DNA from: Maridesulfovibrio sp.
GTDB taxonomy: Bacteria; Desulfobacterota; Desulfovibrionia; Desulfovibrionales; Desulfovibrionaceae
Length of the DNA stretch: 64,000 nucleotides
Assembly: GCF_963666665.1 (NCBI RefSeq)
Contig: NZ_OY762999.1
Location: 1,927,501-1,991,500, forward strand
Reading direction: 5' to 3'
Below the pieces are notes generated by a model. That model did not search any database, had not been told where the DNA came from, and saw only the letters and a list, made by a program, of their open reading frames with translations. This document shows, piece by piece, positions 52,416 through 60,369 of this stretch (the stretch's first letter is position 1; each line of letters opens with the position of its first letter). The translations under genes and the position numbers were made by a program.

Positions 52416-53531
52416 TTATCCAATCATCTCCGCCACCAGTTCAAGATACGGTTCGATCCCACACGGAACATCATCGGGCCACTCAAAAGCTTCTCCGCTA
52501 TTCTCACTGGCCACTTTGCTGATCATTCCGGCCAATTTCATATAATCAGACGGATCGTCGATGATCTGCTCTTCGGGCAGGAAGTAGCTGCTACCATTAT
52601 CGCGTGAACTGATTACCGGAATTCCGCAGGCCAGAGCCTCCAATACAGAATTGGAACAGGCATCATAAAATGAAGGAAGTACAAAAACATCTGAACGCCC
52701 GTAAAGTGCGGGCATATCTTCCACTTTACCTAAGAAACGTACCCTCTCGGCAACACCAAGTTCCTCAGCAAGCTTTATGTACTTGGAAGGATTACGCCCC
52801 CCGGCAATCTGCAGATGATAATTAACGGGAAGTTCAGCAAGGGCCTTAATCAGGAATGAAACACCCTTGAGAGCGAAGTTTGTTGTCGCGGTTGAGATAA
52901 GAACGTCATTATCGGATAGGGGAAATTCAGCGCGGGCAAGAGATCTTTCTTCCTGACTGAGCGGGCTGAACAGTGACAGATCCGGCTTGTTGTAAATAAC
53001 ATCAATTTTGCGCCCGCTAAGTGCAGGATGGGAATCCAACATCCAGTCGCGAACCCGGTGAGAAACACAAACCATGCGGCAATCCGATGCAGCCTGTTTG
53101 CGCTCTATGTATTTGATGATCATATTGACCAATGCGGTGCGGCGGCGAAACATCTTGAAAGAACGAGCAAAACCTGCCGGCCACGCTCGCTGTGAAAGTG
53201 CCCAGAAAGATTCCAGCGGGCCGCCACCGATGCGCAAAATATCCTGATTCAGAGACTTACCAAGACTGATGGTAAGATCATAATTACCCTTTTTGCACGC
53301 CTTTTCGGCAGCAATGACAAACCAGAGCAGTTTCCCGGCACGGCAAAATCCGTAACGACCTACTTTGACTATATTCACTCCCTGCGGAGGCTCATCCTCG
53401 GCGCGGGCACAGATAAAATCAACGGAATATCCGGCATCGGCAAGAGCTGCGCTCAAATTGTATCCAAAGCGCTCCACTCCGCCATAGCGGCTGAAACGAG
53501 GCAGAATTAAGGAAATTCTTTTCATGTTCAT
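52416..53531 (-). CDS. Glycosyltransferase family 4, WaaG-like
   Basis: A 371-residue GT-B glycosyltransferase. The start KRISLILPRFSRYGGVERFGYNLS resembles LPS core heptose glucosyltransferases. The donor-binding domain has TTNFALKGVSFLIKALAEL, FLGKVEDMPALYGRSDVFVLPSFYDACSNSVLEALACGIPVISS, the usual E-x7-E segment. It probably adds a sugar to the lipopolysaccharide core. The start may be ATG 53531 or 53525. It diverges from the PAP2 gene. Confidence 0.87.
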   Translation of the reverse strand: MNMKRISLILPRFSRYGGVERFGYNLSAALADAGYSVDFICARAEDEPPQGVNIVKVGRYGFCRAGKLLWFVIAAEKACKKGNYDLTISLGKSLNQDILRIGGGPLESFWALSQRAWPAGFARSFKMFRRRTALVNMIIKYIERKQAASDCRMVCVSHRVRDWMLDSHPALSGRKIDVIYNKPDLSLFSPLSQEERSLARAEFPLSDNDVLISTATTNFALKGVSFLIKALAELPVNYHLQIAGGRNPSKYIKLAEELGVAERVRFLGKVEDMPALYGRSDVFVLPSFYDACSNSVLEALACGIPVISSRDNGSSYFLPEEQIIDDPSDYMKLAGMISKVASENSGEAFEWPDDVPCGIEPYLELVAEMIG

Positions 53532-53702
53532 CTATAGGAAGTCCCTTGCGGGCTTTTATTTATATTGATACTCGCAAACCATATCCGGCAGCGATAAAGC
53601 CGCCTGAAATTACAAATTACGAGTTAAGTTCATAACAACGGACGGGGATGTTATTCGGAAACAACCGTCTTGCCAAGGAAAACGCTCACACAGGAGAAAT
53701 AA

Positions 53703-54302
53703 GTGCCGTTTCTTACTCAACCGCTGGATATGAAGATTTTCATTCTGGCCAACCAGATATTCCGCAAAAACTGGATGGATGTAGTAATGCCGCTGCTTTC
53801 GTCCGCAGCCCTGCTCTGGTCTATCATAGCGCTGGTGACTATTTTCGGTGTCTGGAAAAAGGGAACAAAATTTCTGGTCATTATCCTGCTCATCTCCGCC
53901 ACCATGGGGCTGGCTGATTTTTCAACCAATATAATAAAGAAATCCATCGGCAGAGTCCGTCCGCTGAACTCCATAGCCCTGACCTATTTTAAAGAAGACG
54001 GCCAATGGCAACGCAGACCGCTCGATTACCAGCAGACCAAAGAGCGCGGTAACTCCTACCCCTCAGCACACGCAGCAAACTCTATGGCCTTTGCGGTAAT
54101 GCTCATGTTTTTCTTCCGCCAACTCCGCCCGTGGATGCTCTTCCTGCCCATCGGAGTCGGCTACTCGCGCCTCTATCTGGGCAAGCATTTCCCCACCGAT
54201 ATAATGGCCGGATGGGCCTTTGGGGCATGTGTGGCGATATCAGTCTGGCTGATCTGGAGCCACTGGTTGAAGTATAAATTACCGGAAAAATATAGGCCAT
54301 AA
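53703..54302 (+). CDS. PAP2 superfamily membrane phosphatase
   Basis: A 199-residue membrane protein with about five segments and the three acid-phosphatase motifs: KKSIGRVRP, SYPSAHAANS and SRLYLGKHFPTD (catalytic His). Such enzymes dephosphorylate undecaprenyl diphosphate, phosphatidylglycerol phosphate or lipid A. GTG 53703 follows CAGGAG. It is close and divergent to an LPS-type glycosyltransferase, which agrees with an envelope role. Confidence 0.9.
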   Translation: MPFLTQPLDMKIFILANQIFRKNWMDVVMPLLSSAALLWSIIALVTIFGVWKKGTKFLVIILLISATMGLADFSTNIIKKSIGRVRPLNSIALTYFKEDGQWQRRPLDYQQTKERGNSYPSAHAANSMAFAVMLMFFFRQLRPWMLFLPIGVGYSRLYLGKHFPTDIMAGWAFGACVAISVWLIWSHWLKYKLPEKYRP

Positions 54303-54306
54303 AGCT

Positions 54307-54342
54307 AAAATCCCCCTCGGAAAATTCCAAGGGGGATTTCAA
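54307..54342. terminator. Terminator after the PAP2 gene
   Basis: AAATCCCCCT pairs with AGGGGGATTT around a 12-nt loop. It lies between converging genes. Confidence 0.85.
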
Positions 54343-54378
54343 TTGATCTGCTGCCAAAGTCTTTATGGAATCTAAGAG

Positions 54379-54900
54379 TCAATCATCAGGAACACCATTG
54401 ATAGCTCTATAAAGAACATCCTTAACATTTTCTGGTGTACATTCACACCAACAATTTTGTTCTTTAAGCCATCCGTATCGCTTTCCTTGGAAACAAACAT
54501 TATACCAAACATCGTCCTCACAATCTTTAAAATAGGCAATCTCACCTTGAGGACTATCAACTTTTTTAATTACCTCGTCTGCTGGAATTTCCCATCCATT
54601 ATCGTAAAAGCGGTGCAAAGCTTCATCATATAATGAAAGGGATGTTGGTATCTTATCCTGTCCAACGCAAGAATTTATCAAATGCTTACAAAGCCTACGT
54701 GGATCATCTTGCGAAAATCCAGCTCTACATTTTTTCCAATCAGAGCAACTACAAGAAAGCTGGACAGGATCAACATAATACGTTTTTCCTGACGAACTGG
54801 AAAAGACCTTGACTGCACCAGAAAGTATTTTTTTAAACTTAAATTTTCTGAAACAGCATAAAACAGCAAGCCCAAGTGAGAGCAGTAAAGCAGTATTCAT
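54379..54900 (-). CDS. SWIM-type zinc finger-like protein with N-terminal membrane anchor
   Basis: A 173-residue protein. The first 20 residues (MNTALLLSLGLAVLCCFRKF) are a membrane or signal segment. A CSCSDWKKC...RRLCKHL motif follows (residues 50-75), fitting the SWIM pattern CxCxnCxH. The C-terminal part has VWYNVCFQGKRYGWLKEQNCWCECTPENV. The pairing of a membrane anchor and a SWIM motif is odd; function unknown. ATG 54900 follows AAGGGTGG. Confidence 0.6.
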   Translation of the reverse strand: MNTALLLSLGLAVLCCFRKFKFKKILSGAVKVFSSSSGKTYYVDPVQLSCSCSDWKKCRAGFSQDDPRRLCKHLINSCVGQDKIPTSLSLYDEALHRFYDNGWEIPADEVIKKVDSPQGEIAYFKDCEDDVWYNVCFQGKRYGWLKEQNCWCECTPENVKDVLYRAINGVPDD

Positions 54901-54965
54901 AACCACCCTTCTTTTGTTTTATTGTATAAATAATAACATTTTTAATACAGTTATCAAGACGATAA

Positions 54966-55006
54966 ATAAAAAAAAGACTTGAACCATAAGGATCAAGTCT
55001 TTTTTA
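54966..55006. terminator. Bidirectional terminator
   Basis: AAAAAAGACTTGA pairs with TCAAGTCTTTTTT around a 10-nt loop, perfect arms. Confidence 0.85.
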
Positions 55007-55032
55007 TTTGGAGGATGGGGTGATGAAAAATT

Positions 55033-55144
55033 ACCGGACTGACTAAAAAAGTTGTTACCCACAAGACAATTTACAATAAAATTTTCAGCCAGTCCGGTTA
55101 GAAATCTTTGTCCGGGATTCCCGGGGATGCATGGAATCCCGGAC
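55033..55144 (-). terminator. Tandem large stem-loops downstream of glyA
   Basis: GTCCGGGATTCC (55110-55121) pairs perfectly with GGAATCCCGGAC (55133-55144). A second, long-range stem is formed by ACCGGACTGACT (55033-55044) and AGCCAGTCCGGT (55087-55098) with one wobble and a 42-nt loop, followed on the minus strand by a T-rich run. They probably end or stabilise the glyA message. Confidence 0.55.
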
Positions 55145-55168
55145 ACATGGGAAGGAAGGAGTTTTCAA

Positions 55169-56425
55169 CTAGATTCCCGGAACCGGAAACCTTGAACAGA
55201 AAGATTCAATTTCTGACCGGGTGGTGGCGGCCAGATTCTTATCTTCAGGATTTTGGAGGATGGTGGTGATCCAGCCCGCCAGTTTGACCATATCGGCCTC
55301 TTTCATGCCGCGGGAAGTGGCGGCGGGAGTGCCGATCCTGATACCGCTAGGCTTCAGGGGCGGATTGGGATCATCGGGGATGATCTGCTTATTGGTGGTG
55401 ATAGCAACCTCGTCGAGCAGCTCTTCGGCAACTTTGCCGTTAATGCCGTAGCTCTTCTCAGTATCGAGCACCATCATATGGTTGTCAGTTCCTCCGGTGA
55501 CAAGGGATGCACCGGATTTGAGCAGCTCATCTGCGAGTGTTTTGGCGTTAACAAGCACCTGCTTGCCGTATTCCTTGAATTCGGGCTCAAGTGCTTTTTT
55601 AAGAGTGACCGCAATACCGGCAATGGTATTCATATGCGGTCCACCCTGCAGACCGGGGAAGACAGCCTTATCGATCTTGGGCGCAAATTCCTTCTTGCAA
55701 AGAATCATTCCGCCACGGGGACCGCGCAGGGATTTGTGTGAGGTGGAAGTGACGACATCAAAGCCGAAGTCAAAGGGGTTACGGATGACATCGGATGCAA
55801 TGAGTCCGCCGTAGTGCGAAGCATCGGTCATAGTAATGGCCCCTACTTCGTCGGCAATTTTCTTGAAAGCAGCGTAATCCAGATCGCGGGGGTACGAAGT
55901 GTAACCGCAAAGGATCATTTTAGGCTTGTGTTCAAGGGCGGTTTTGCGAAGCTCGTCAAAATCTATGCTGCCGTCAACCGGATCGGTTTTGTAGCGGATG
56001 AAATTGAAAAGCTTGCCCATGAAGGAAACCGGGGCACCGTGAGTGAGGTGTCCGCCATGGGAGAGATCCATGGCCAGAATGGTATCGCCGGGTTCAAGGA
56101 GGCCGAGGTATACAGCCTGGTTCATGGGAGAACCGGAAAGAGGCTGCACATTGGCATGTTCACAGCGGAAGACCTGCTTCGCTCTTTCGCGGGCAATATC
56201 TTCGATGGTATCGGTAAATTCCTGACCGCCGTAGTAACGTCTGCCGGGATAACCTTCGGAGTATTTGTTAGTAAAAACACTGCCGAGGGTACAGAGTACT
56301 TCAGGGTAGGTATAATTTTCAGAAGGGATCAGTTCAATACCGGCTCTCTGGCGGGATTCCTCGCCGGAAAGAGCATTGAAAATGTCAGGATCATTTGCTT
56401 GGAGAAGATTTCGATATTGCTGCAT
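55169..56425 (-). CDS. glyA: Serine hydroxymethyltransferase
   Basis: A 418-residue PLP enzyme that interconverts serine and glycine with tetrahydrofolate. SENYTYPEVLCTLGSVFTNKYSEGYPGRRYYGG is the family N-terminal block, LSHGGHLTHG binds substrate, and the PLP lysine is in TSTSHKSLRGPRGG (variant of TTTTHKTLRGPRGG). TDASHYGGL replaces the more usual DMAHVAGL but keeps Asp and His. ATG 56425 follows AAGGAG at 6 nt; GTG 56431 is in frame but has no proper spacing. A ZTP riboswitch lies upstream. Confidence 0.95.
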   Translation of the reverse strand: MQQYRNLLQANDPDIFNALSGEESRQRAGIELIPSENYTYPEVLCTLGSVFTNKYSEGYPGRRYYGGQEFTDTIEDIARERAKQVFRCEHANVQPLSGSPMNQAVYLGLLEPGDTILAMDLSHGGHLTHGAPVSFMGKLFNFIRYKTDPVDGSIDFDELRKTALEHKPKMILCGYTSYPRDLDYAAFKKIADEVGAITMTDASHYGGLIASDVIRNPFDFGFDVVTSTSHKSLRGPRGGMILCKKEFAPKIDKAVFPGLQGGPHMNTIAGIAVTLKKALEPEFKEYGKQVLVNAKTLADELLKSGASLVTGGTDNHMMVLDTEKSYGINGKVAEELLDEVAITTNKQIIPDDPNPPLKPSGIRIGTPAATSRGMKEADMVKLAGWITTILQNPEDKNLAATTRSEIESFCSRFPVPGI

Positions 56426-56485
56426 GGGCACTCCTTATGATTCACCTCGTGGAGAGGTAAGGATGCACGTCTTGAAAAAGACGAG

Positions 56486-56563
56486 GCCCAGGCGAGCGGC
56501 TGGTAAAATAAATTCCGTGTTTCCCTGTGGTTAATTCCACATTACATCGCCAGTTGCACGGAA
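56486..56563 (-). promoter_or_regulatory. ZTP/ZMP (pfl) riboswitch controlling glyA
   Basis: On the minus strand the pfl pattern is clear. P1 TTCCGTG pairs with CACGGAA. It is followed by ACTGGCG, a GTGGAAT...CCACAGGGAAAC hairpin (P2), a linker, then GCCGCTCGCCTGGGC (P3). Downstream CGTCTT/AAGACG (56468-56483) and ACCTC/GAGGT hairpins near the ribosome site may form the expression platform. These riboswitches sense ZTP/ZMP, the signal of folate shortage, and often control glyA, folD or purH. Confidence 0.85.
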
Positions 56564-56634
56564 TGTGTATTCAAAAAGCTGGTCTATAACTAGCAACAGA
56601 TTTCAGCTCTGTAAACAAGTTTTTCAAACTAAGC

Positions 56635-57078
56635 TTAAATTTCCGGTTCACCAAGTTTGTAGCGGATGCGCAGAACTCCATCTTCAAAGCTATGCGATAC
56701 CATCTTGAACTCACCTATTTCATTGGAATTTTCAACATGTTCGCCAATACAGGGGCAAGCATCAAAATCGCCGATATTTACGACTCTAACTTCGGTCACA
56801 CCTTCAGGAAGACGGGTAAGGTTGAAGCGTTCATCGGCCTCTTTAAGACTGATCATCTGTTCAGTCACTTCCAGATTGGATGAAATAGCATCATTAACGC
56901 CCTGCTCGACTTCGCCAGCTTCAGCGTCAGTCAGACCGCGCTCGAAATTGTAATCACACTTGGATTTCTTCTTGTTGATATGCGCACTGAAACAACGGTC
57001 ACAATCAAATTTCCGCACCATCACCTGATTCAAAATATGCTCCGCAGAATGCATGCGGGGCTGGTAATGCTTTGCCAT
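56635..57078 (-). CDS. Alanyl-tRNA editing protein AlaX-like
   Basis: A 147-residue stand-alone editing domain related to the AlaRS second additional domain. Zinc ligands would be HSAEH (residues 9-13, HxxxH) and CPCIGEHV (Cys and His, around 117-124). GDFDACPCIGEHV matches the family's C-x-G/x-T-H block. It would hydrolyse mischarged Ser- or Gly-tRNA-Ala. ATG 57078 with GGAG 9 nt upstream is preferred over the longer frame from 57192. It lies upstream of glyA in the same direction, which makes serine a shared theme (inference). Confidence 0.8.
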   Translation of the reverse strand: MAKHYQPRMHSAEHILNQVMVRKFDCDRCFSAHINKKKSKCDYNFERGLTDAEAGEVEQGVNDAISSNLEVTEQMISLKEADERFNLTRLPEGVTEVRVVNIGDFDACPCIGEHVENSNEIGEFKMVSHSFEDGVLRIRYKLGEPEI

Positions 57079-57163
57079 GCCAGAGTGCTCCTTTTTTGCT
57101 TGAATAATTGCTTTTGCAACAACGTATTCCAATTGGGCGGGGATCACAAGTTTGAGCAAACAG

Positions 57164-58039
57164 CTACCCCCACCCCAATGCAGCCTCCTCAAGCAACCTC
57201 ATGAATTCGGCCATTGCCGGGGAAATCCACTTATCCTTGTGATGGAGAATCTGGACCCGGATAGGATCAAGGGATTTCCATGGGGTTGCCTTGAGTCTGC
57301 CATCATCCAATTCTTTACGAACCACAATTTCCGGCAGAAAGGACACCCCGATATTGCAAAGCAGATATTGCTTGATAACTTCCACGCTAGCGGTCTCGAT
57401 GATGTTGTCAGCCCTGATATCTTTATCAACCAGCAGTTGCTGGAATATCAGACGGTAACTGCAGCCGGTTTCCGTATAGAGCACCGCGTGCGCCGGGGAA
57501 TTGATCAACTCGTCAGCAGGATATTCGCGCGGCAGGACCACACACATTGGTTCATCAAAGAGCGGTTTGCAGATCAGTTCATCTTCTTCCGACACACGGT
57601 CCAGCAAAACGGCCATATCAAGAGAGCCATCCCGCAACTGCCCACGCATAACCGAACAAATCAGATTGTGCATGATCAGTTCTACCTTGGGATACATGGA
57701 TTTATATTTCTGCAGAACCGGGGAAAGACGATAAAGCATGGTTGATTCCGGTGCACCGATACGTAATTGCCCCGCAGGTTCTCCCACTTCGTTTTTCAAT
57801 CCGCAAAGATCATCATATCCAGCCAGCAAGGGCAAAACCCTGCGGTAAAGCCGCTCCCCGAAAGAGTTCAGGACCACCCGTTTACCCAGCCGATCAAAAA
57901 CTGGCCGGCCGTAGTAATCTTCAATCACCCGCACGTGGGACGTGATTGAAGACTGTGCATAATTGAGCATTTGAGCGGCCTTGATAAAACTGCCCTGCTC
58001 CACAATTTCTTTGAATGAAAGCAAATGCCGGATTTCCAT
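57164..58039 (-). CDS. LysR family transcriptional regulator
   Basis: A 291-residue LysR regulator. The winged HTH is at 1-60 (IVEQGSFIKAAQMLNYAQSSITSHVRVIEDYYGRPVFDRLGKRV). The effector domain has LRIGAPESTMLYRLSPVL and IIETASVEVIKQYLLCNIGVSFLPE. It is divergent from an amino-acid permease gene, the usual arrangement for a LysR regulator and its target. The effector is unknown, presumably the transported amino acid (inference). Confidence 0.93.
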   Translation of the reverse strand: MEIRHLLSFKEIVEQGSFIKAAQMLNYAQSSITSHVRVIEDYYGRPVFDRLGKRVVLNSFGERLYRRVLPLLAGYDDLCGLKNEVGEPAGQLRIGAPESTMLYRLSPVLQKYKSMYPKVELIMHNLICSVMRGQLRDGSLDMAVLLDRVSEEDELICKPLFDEPMCVVLPREYPADELINSPAHAVLYTETGCSYRLIFQQLLVDKDIRADNIIETASVEVIKQYLLCNIGVSFLPEIVVRKELDDGRLKATPWKSLDPIRVQILHHKDKWISPAMAEFMRLLEEAALGWG

Positions 58040-58060
58040 GCTATCCTCCTGATTTCACTC

Positions 58061-58110
58061 TTATCTGTTTTAATGAACATTTCAATCTGAATATTCAGTT
58101 TCTCAGATAA
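58061..58110. promoter_or_regulatory. Candidate LysR operator in the divergent region
   Basis: TTATCTG (58061-58067) and CAGATAA (58104-58110) form an inverted repeat around a perfect 12-bp palindrome, CTGAATATTCAG (58087-58098). The palindrome is T-N10-A-like, close to the LysR box T-N11-A. Confidence 0.5.
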
Positions 58111-58157
58111 CAAATAACTTGCTAAGCTCTGCGCATTAAATTCAGGAAGGTGTAGAA

Positions 58158-59399
58158 ATGGAAAATAAACAAATGGGCCCCCTTCAACTGGGCGGTTTAC
58201 TGGCCGGGGCAGTTCTCGGTTCGGGGGTAATTCTGCTGCCGCCCATGGCGGAGGCAAAACTTGGAGAATGGTCAGTTACCGCGTGGCTGATAATCATGGC
58301 ACTGGGCGCAATCTTTGCTTCACTTTTCGCAAGGCTGGCCATTGCCTACCCCGGTTCTGAAGGTGTTCCCATTGCCGTCCGTAAAGCATTCGGCAAGAAG
58401 GCAGGACAGCTGGCTTCAAACTATATAATTTGTGCCGTCTGCTTTGGTCCTGTTGCAGTCATGATGACCGCAGCAAATTCCATCGCCCATACTTTCAACC
58501 TACCCGCAGCTCAGCTTTCAAGCAGTGCCGCAATCATGGTGCTCATATGCGCTTCCATTTTGTTACGCAGGATAACCTTTGTGAGCACCATCTCGCTCAT
58601 TGCCAGCATTGCCATCGGGTTAGTTATAATCGGTGGAAGTTTCACCACCATCAATTTCAACCCGATAAACCCGATACCGGTAAATACGCCGGATATTCCG
58701 GCACTCGGCTCTACCTTGCTGCTTCTTTTCTGGGCCATCATCGGCTGGGAGATAATTGGCAATTACTCCATGGAAGTGCGCAACCCTAAACGTACAATTC
58801 CACTGGCAACCTTTCTCGGAGTAAGCACTGTCAGCGTAGTATATCTACTGACAGGCTGGGCCATGCATTCGATTAGAGAAAGCGAACATGGCGCCTTAAA
58901 CGTTGCCCAAATTGTAAAACCGTTACTGGGCAGTTATGCAAACTTAACGGTCATGCTGGTTACCTGCGCATTGTGCATCTGCACCTACCTGATGATCATC
59001 GGCGGGGTTTCCCGGCTTATCGCAAAACTCGCTGCCAAAGGTAAACTGCCAGCCATTCTGGCAAAGACCAACGCTAACAATGCACCGTCAGCGGCAATAC
59101 TGATCATGTGCGGCATACACATGGTAAACCTGCTTCTGCTGCAAACCGGAGTACTCTCCCTTGAAGAACTGGTTTCGTTTGCCAATGTATTCTTCCTCAC
59201 CAATTCTTTAATCGCCGTAGGAGCAGCCCTGAAAATATTCAAATCCCTCGCCGTACGCATATCCTGTATCATCCTTTGCATCGGCTTCAGTGCCCTGCTG
59301 GCTTTTTCCTCCATCTGGCCGCTGCTGACACTTGCCGCAGTAAGTGTAGTCACGTTAGTTCACAGACAAATTCAACCAATTACTTTCGCCGAAAAATAA
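58158..59399 (+). CDS. APC family amino-acid permease (YjeH-like)
   Basis: A 413-residue transporter with about twelve membrane segments. The N-terminal GGLLAGAVLGSGVILLPP is the APC helix 1 signature, and WAIIGWEIIGNYSMEVRNPKRTIP matches the helix 6 region of YjeH-type exporters. Import or export of an amino acid (for instance Met or branched-chain by analogy to YjeH) is possible; direction is not visible in sequence. AGGAAGG precedes the ATG. Divergent LysR control is likely. Confidence 0.88.
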   Translation: MENKQMGPLQLGGLLAGAVLGSGVILLPPMAEAKLGEWSVTAWLIIMALGAIFASLFARLAIAYPGSEGVPIAVRKAFGKKAGQLASNYIICAVCFGPVAVMMTAANSIAHTFNLPAAQLSSSAAIMVLICASILLRRITFVSTISLIASIAIGLVIIGGSFTTINFNPINPIPVNTPDIPALGSTLLLLFWAIIGWEIIGNYSMEVRNPKRTIPLATFLGVSTVSVVYLLTGWAMHSIRESEHGALNVAQIVKPLLGSYANLTVMLVTCALCICTYLMIIGGVSRLIAKLAAKGKLPAILAKTNANNAPSAAILIMCGIHMVNLLLLQTGVLSLEELVSFANVFFLTNSLIAVGAALKIFKSLAVRISCIILCIGFSALLAFSSIWPLLTLAAVSVVTLVHRQIQPITFAEK

Positions 59400-59446
59400 A
59401 AAAGCCGGAACCGCAATCCAATAAGGATCAAGGTTCCGGCTATACT
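59400..59446. terminator. Bidirectional terminator between permease and PEP-CTERM genes
   Basis: AGCCGGAACC (59403-59412) pairs with GGTTCCGGCT (59432-59441), with A and T runs. Confidence 0.88.
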
Positions 59447-59464
59447 TTTTAACTTCTGTAATTC

Positions 59465-60055
59465 TTAAAAGAATCTACGCTTCACAAATCCGACAAAACC
59501 AAGCCCGCCGAGCATCAGTAATGCAGCACCCGGGATAGGGGTCGGAGCAGTATTTGAAATGTTAGTTACCTTCAAATCGATAACATTAATCTGACTGTAA
59601 GACCAATTATCACCTGCATTGTAAGCAGATTCATATATCTGCTGCACTACAGACCCTACAGTAAGGTCTGCAAAATTGTCTCCCCAACCATTCATATACA
59701 CTTTTGATTTTTCGTTTCCTGTATACGCTGAATAACCATAGCCCTTATTCTCTAAATATCCATTAGCAGTAGAGCCATAACCATTCAATGTACCGGAATA
59801 CAAAGAGGTATAATAGGAATTTTTTACAGTCTTGGTTTGACCATTACCAATGGTTCTATAACCGGCCCGGTCTGTATCAATTTCAATGACATACTTTACA
59901 GTATCGCCGATGGATATCCCGGCTGCACTGGCCAGTCCTCCGCCATCACTTACGGATCCAACTGTACCTTCAAGGGTATAATAATATGATGCAAAAGCCT
60001 GTGCCGGCAAAACCAACATAGCCAGCAAGACCAATATACTTAAAATCTTCTTCAT
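59465..60055 (-). CDS. PEP-CTERM-like secreted surface protein
   Basis: A 196-residue exported protein. It has a signal peptide (MKKILSILVLLAMLVLPAQA). The mature part is rich in Gly, Tyr, Ser and Asn (TLEGTVGSVSDGGG, LNGYGSTANGYLENKGYGYS) and ends in a sorting signal: TPIPGAALLMLGGLGFVGFV followed by KRRFF, i.e. P-x-P motif, hydrophobic helix, basic end. Such proteins are processed by exosortase in EPS-producing bacteria. A near-perfect sigma54 promoter is about 220 bp upstream, in keeping with the PrsK/PrsR-type control reported for this system. Confidence 0.83.
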   Translation of the reverse strand: MKKILSILVLLAMLVLPAQAFASYYYTLEGTVGSVSDGGGLASAAGISIGDTVKYVIEIDTDRAGYRTIGNGQTKTVKNSYYTSLYSGTLNGYGSTANGYLENKGYGYSAYTGNEKSKVYMNGWGDNFADLTVGSVVQQIYESAYNAGDNWSYSQINVIDLKVTNISNTAPTPIPGAALLMLGGLGFVGFVKRRFF

Positions 60056-60273
60056 GAGGTTACCTCCACCTATTTTCCCTGATATGAGAAATATCCCGAA
60101 TTAAAATTTCAGTCAAGAAATCCAGATTATCCCACAGTCGCCTTCAATTGAAGCTAACAGCCCAACAATTTTAATCTTAATATATGCAAGAATAAACACA
60201 TATAAAAAATATTCATTTCCCGAACAAAAACAAGTGTCCTCTGTCGAAAAAACGACAGAAAACATTTGAAACT

Positions 60274-60290
60274 AGCAAACCCGGTGCCAA
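60274..60290 (-). promoter_or_regulatory. Sigma54 (-24/-12) promoter of the PEP-CTERM gene
   Basis: The minus strand reads TTGGCACCGGGTTTGCT: perfect TGGCAC, TTTGCT, and GG-N10-GC. This is the closest match to the sigma54 consensus in the window. Transcription would start near 60263 toward the PEP-CTERM gene. Confidence 0.85.
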
Positions 60291-60303
60291 AGCAAAAAGG
60301 GAA

Positions 60304-60340
60304 AAAAATTCCCGGCTGGATAACCCCAGCCGGGAATTCG
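60304..60340 (-). terminator. Terminator after the M29 aminopeptidase gene
   Basis: AATTCCCGGCTGG pairs with CCAGCCGGGAATT around 5 nt. On the minus strand it is followed by a T-run. Confidence 0.9.
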
Positions 60341-60369
60341 CAGAAAGTACCAACTAATAGCTATATAAA

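Larger units (their letters stand above)
60056..60369. other. Long leader region of the PEP-CTERM gene
   Basis: About 210 nt lie between the predicted sigma54 start and the gene. Soon after the start, CTGTCG pairs with CGACAG (60241-60258, 6-nt T-rich loop on the minus strand). The rest is AT-rich with no other clear structure and no gene. The right part holds the terminator of the M29 gene. Confidence 0.5.

Noticed and set aside
55814..56440. 208-codon plus-strand frame over glyA
   Set aside because: Shadow of glyA in the opposite strand, ending next to the riboswitch; no ribosome site.
57152..57745. 197-codon plus-strand frame
   Set aside because: Antisense to the LysR gene, which is well supported.
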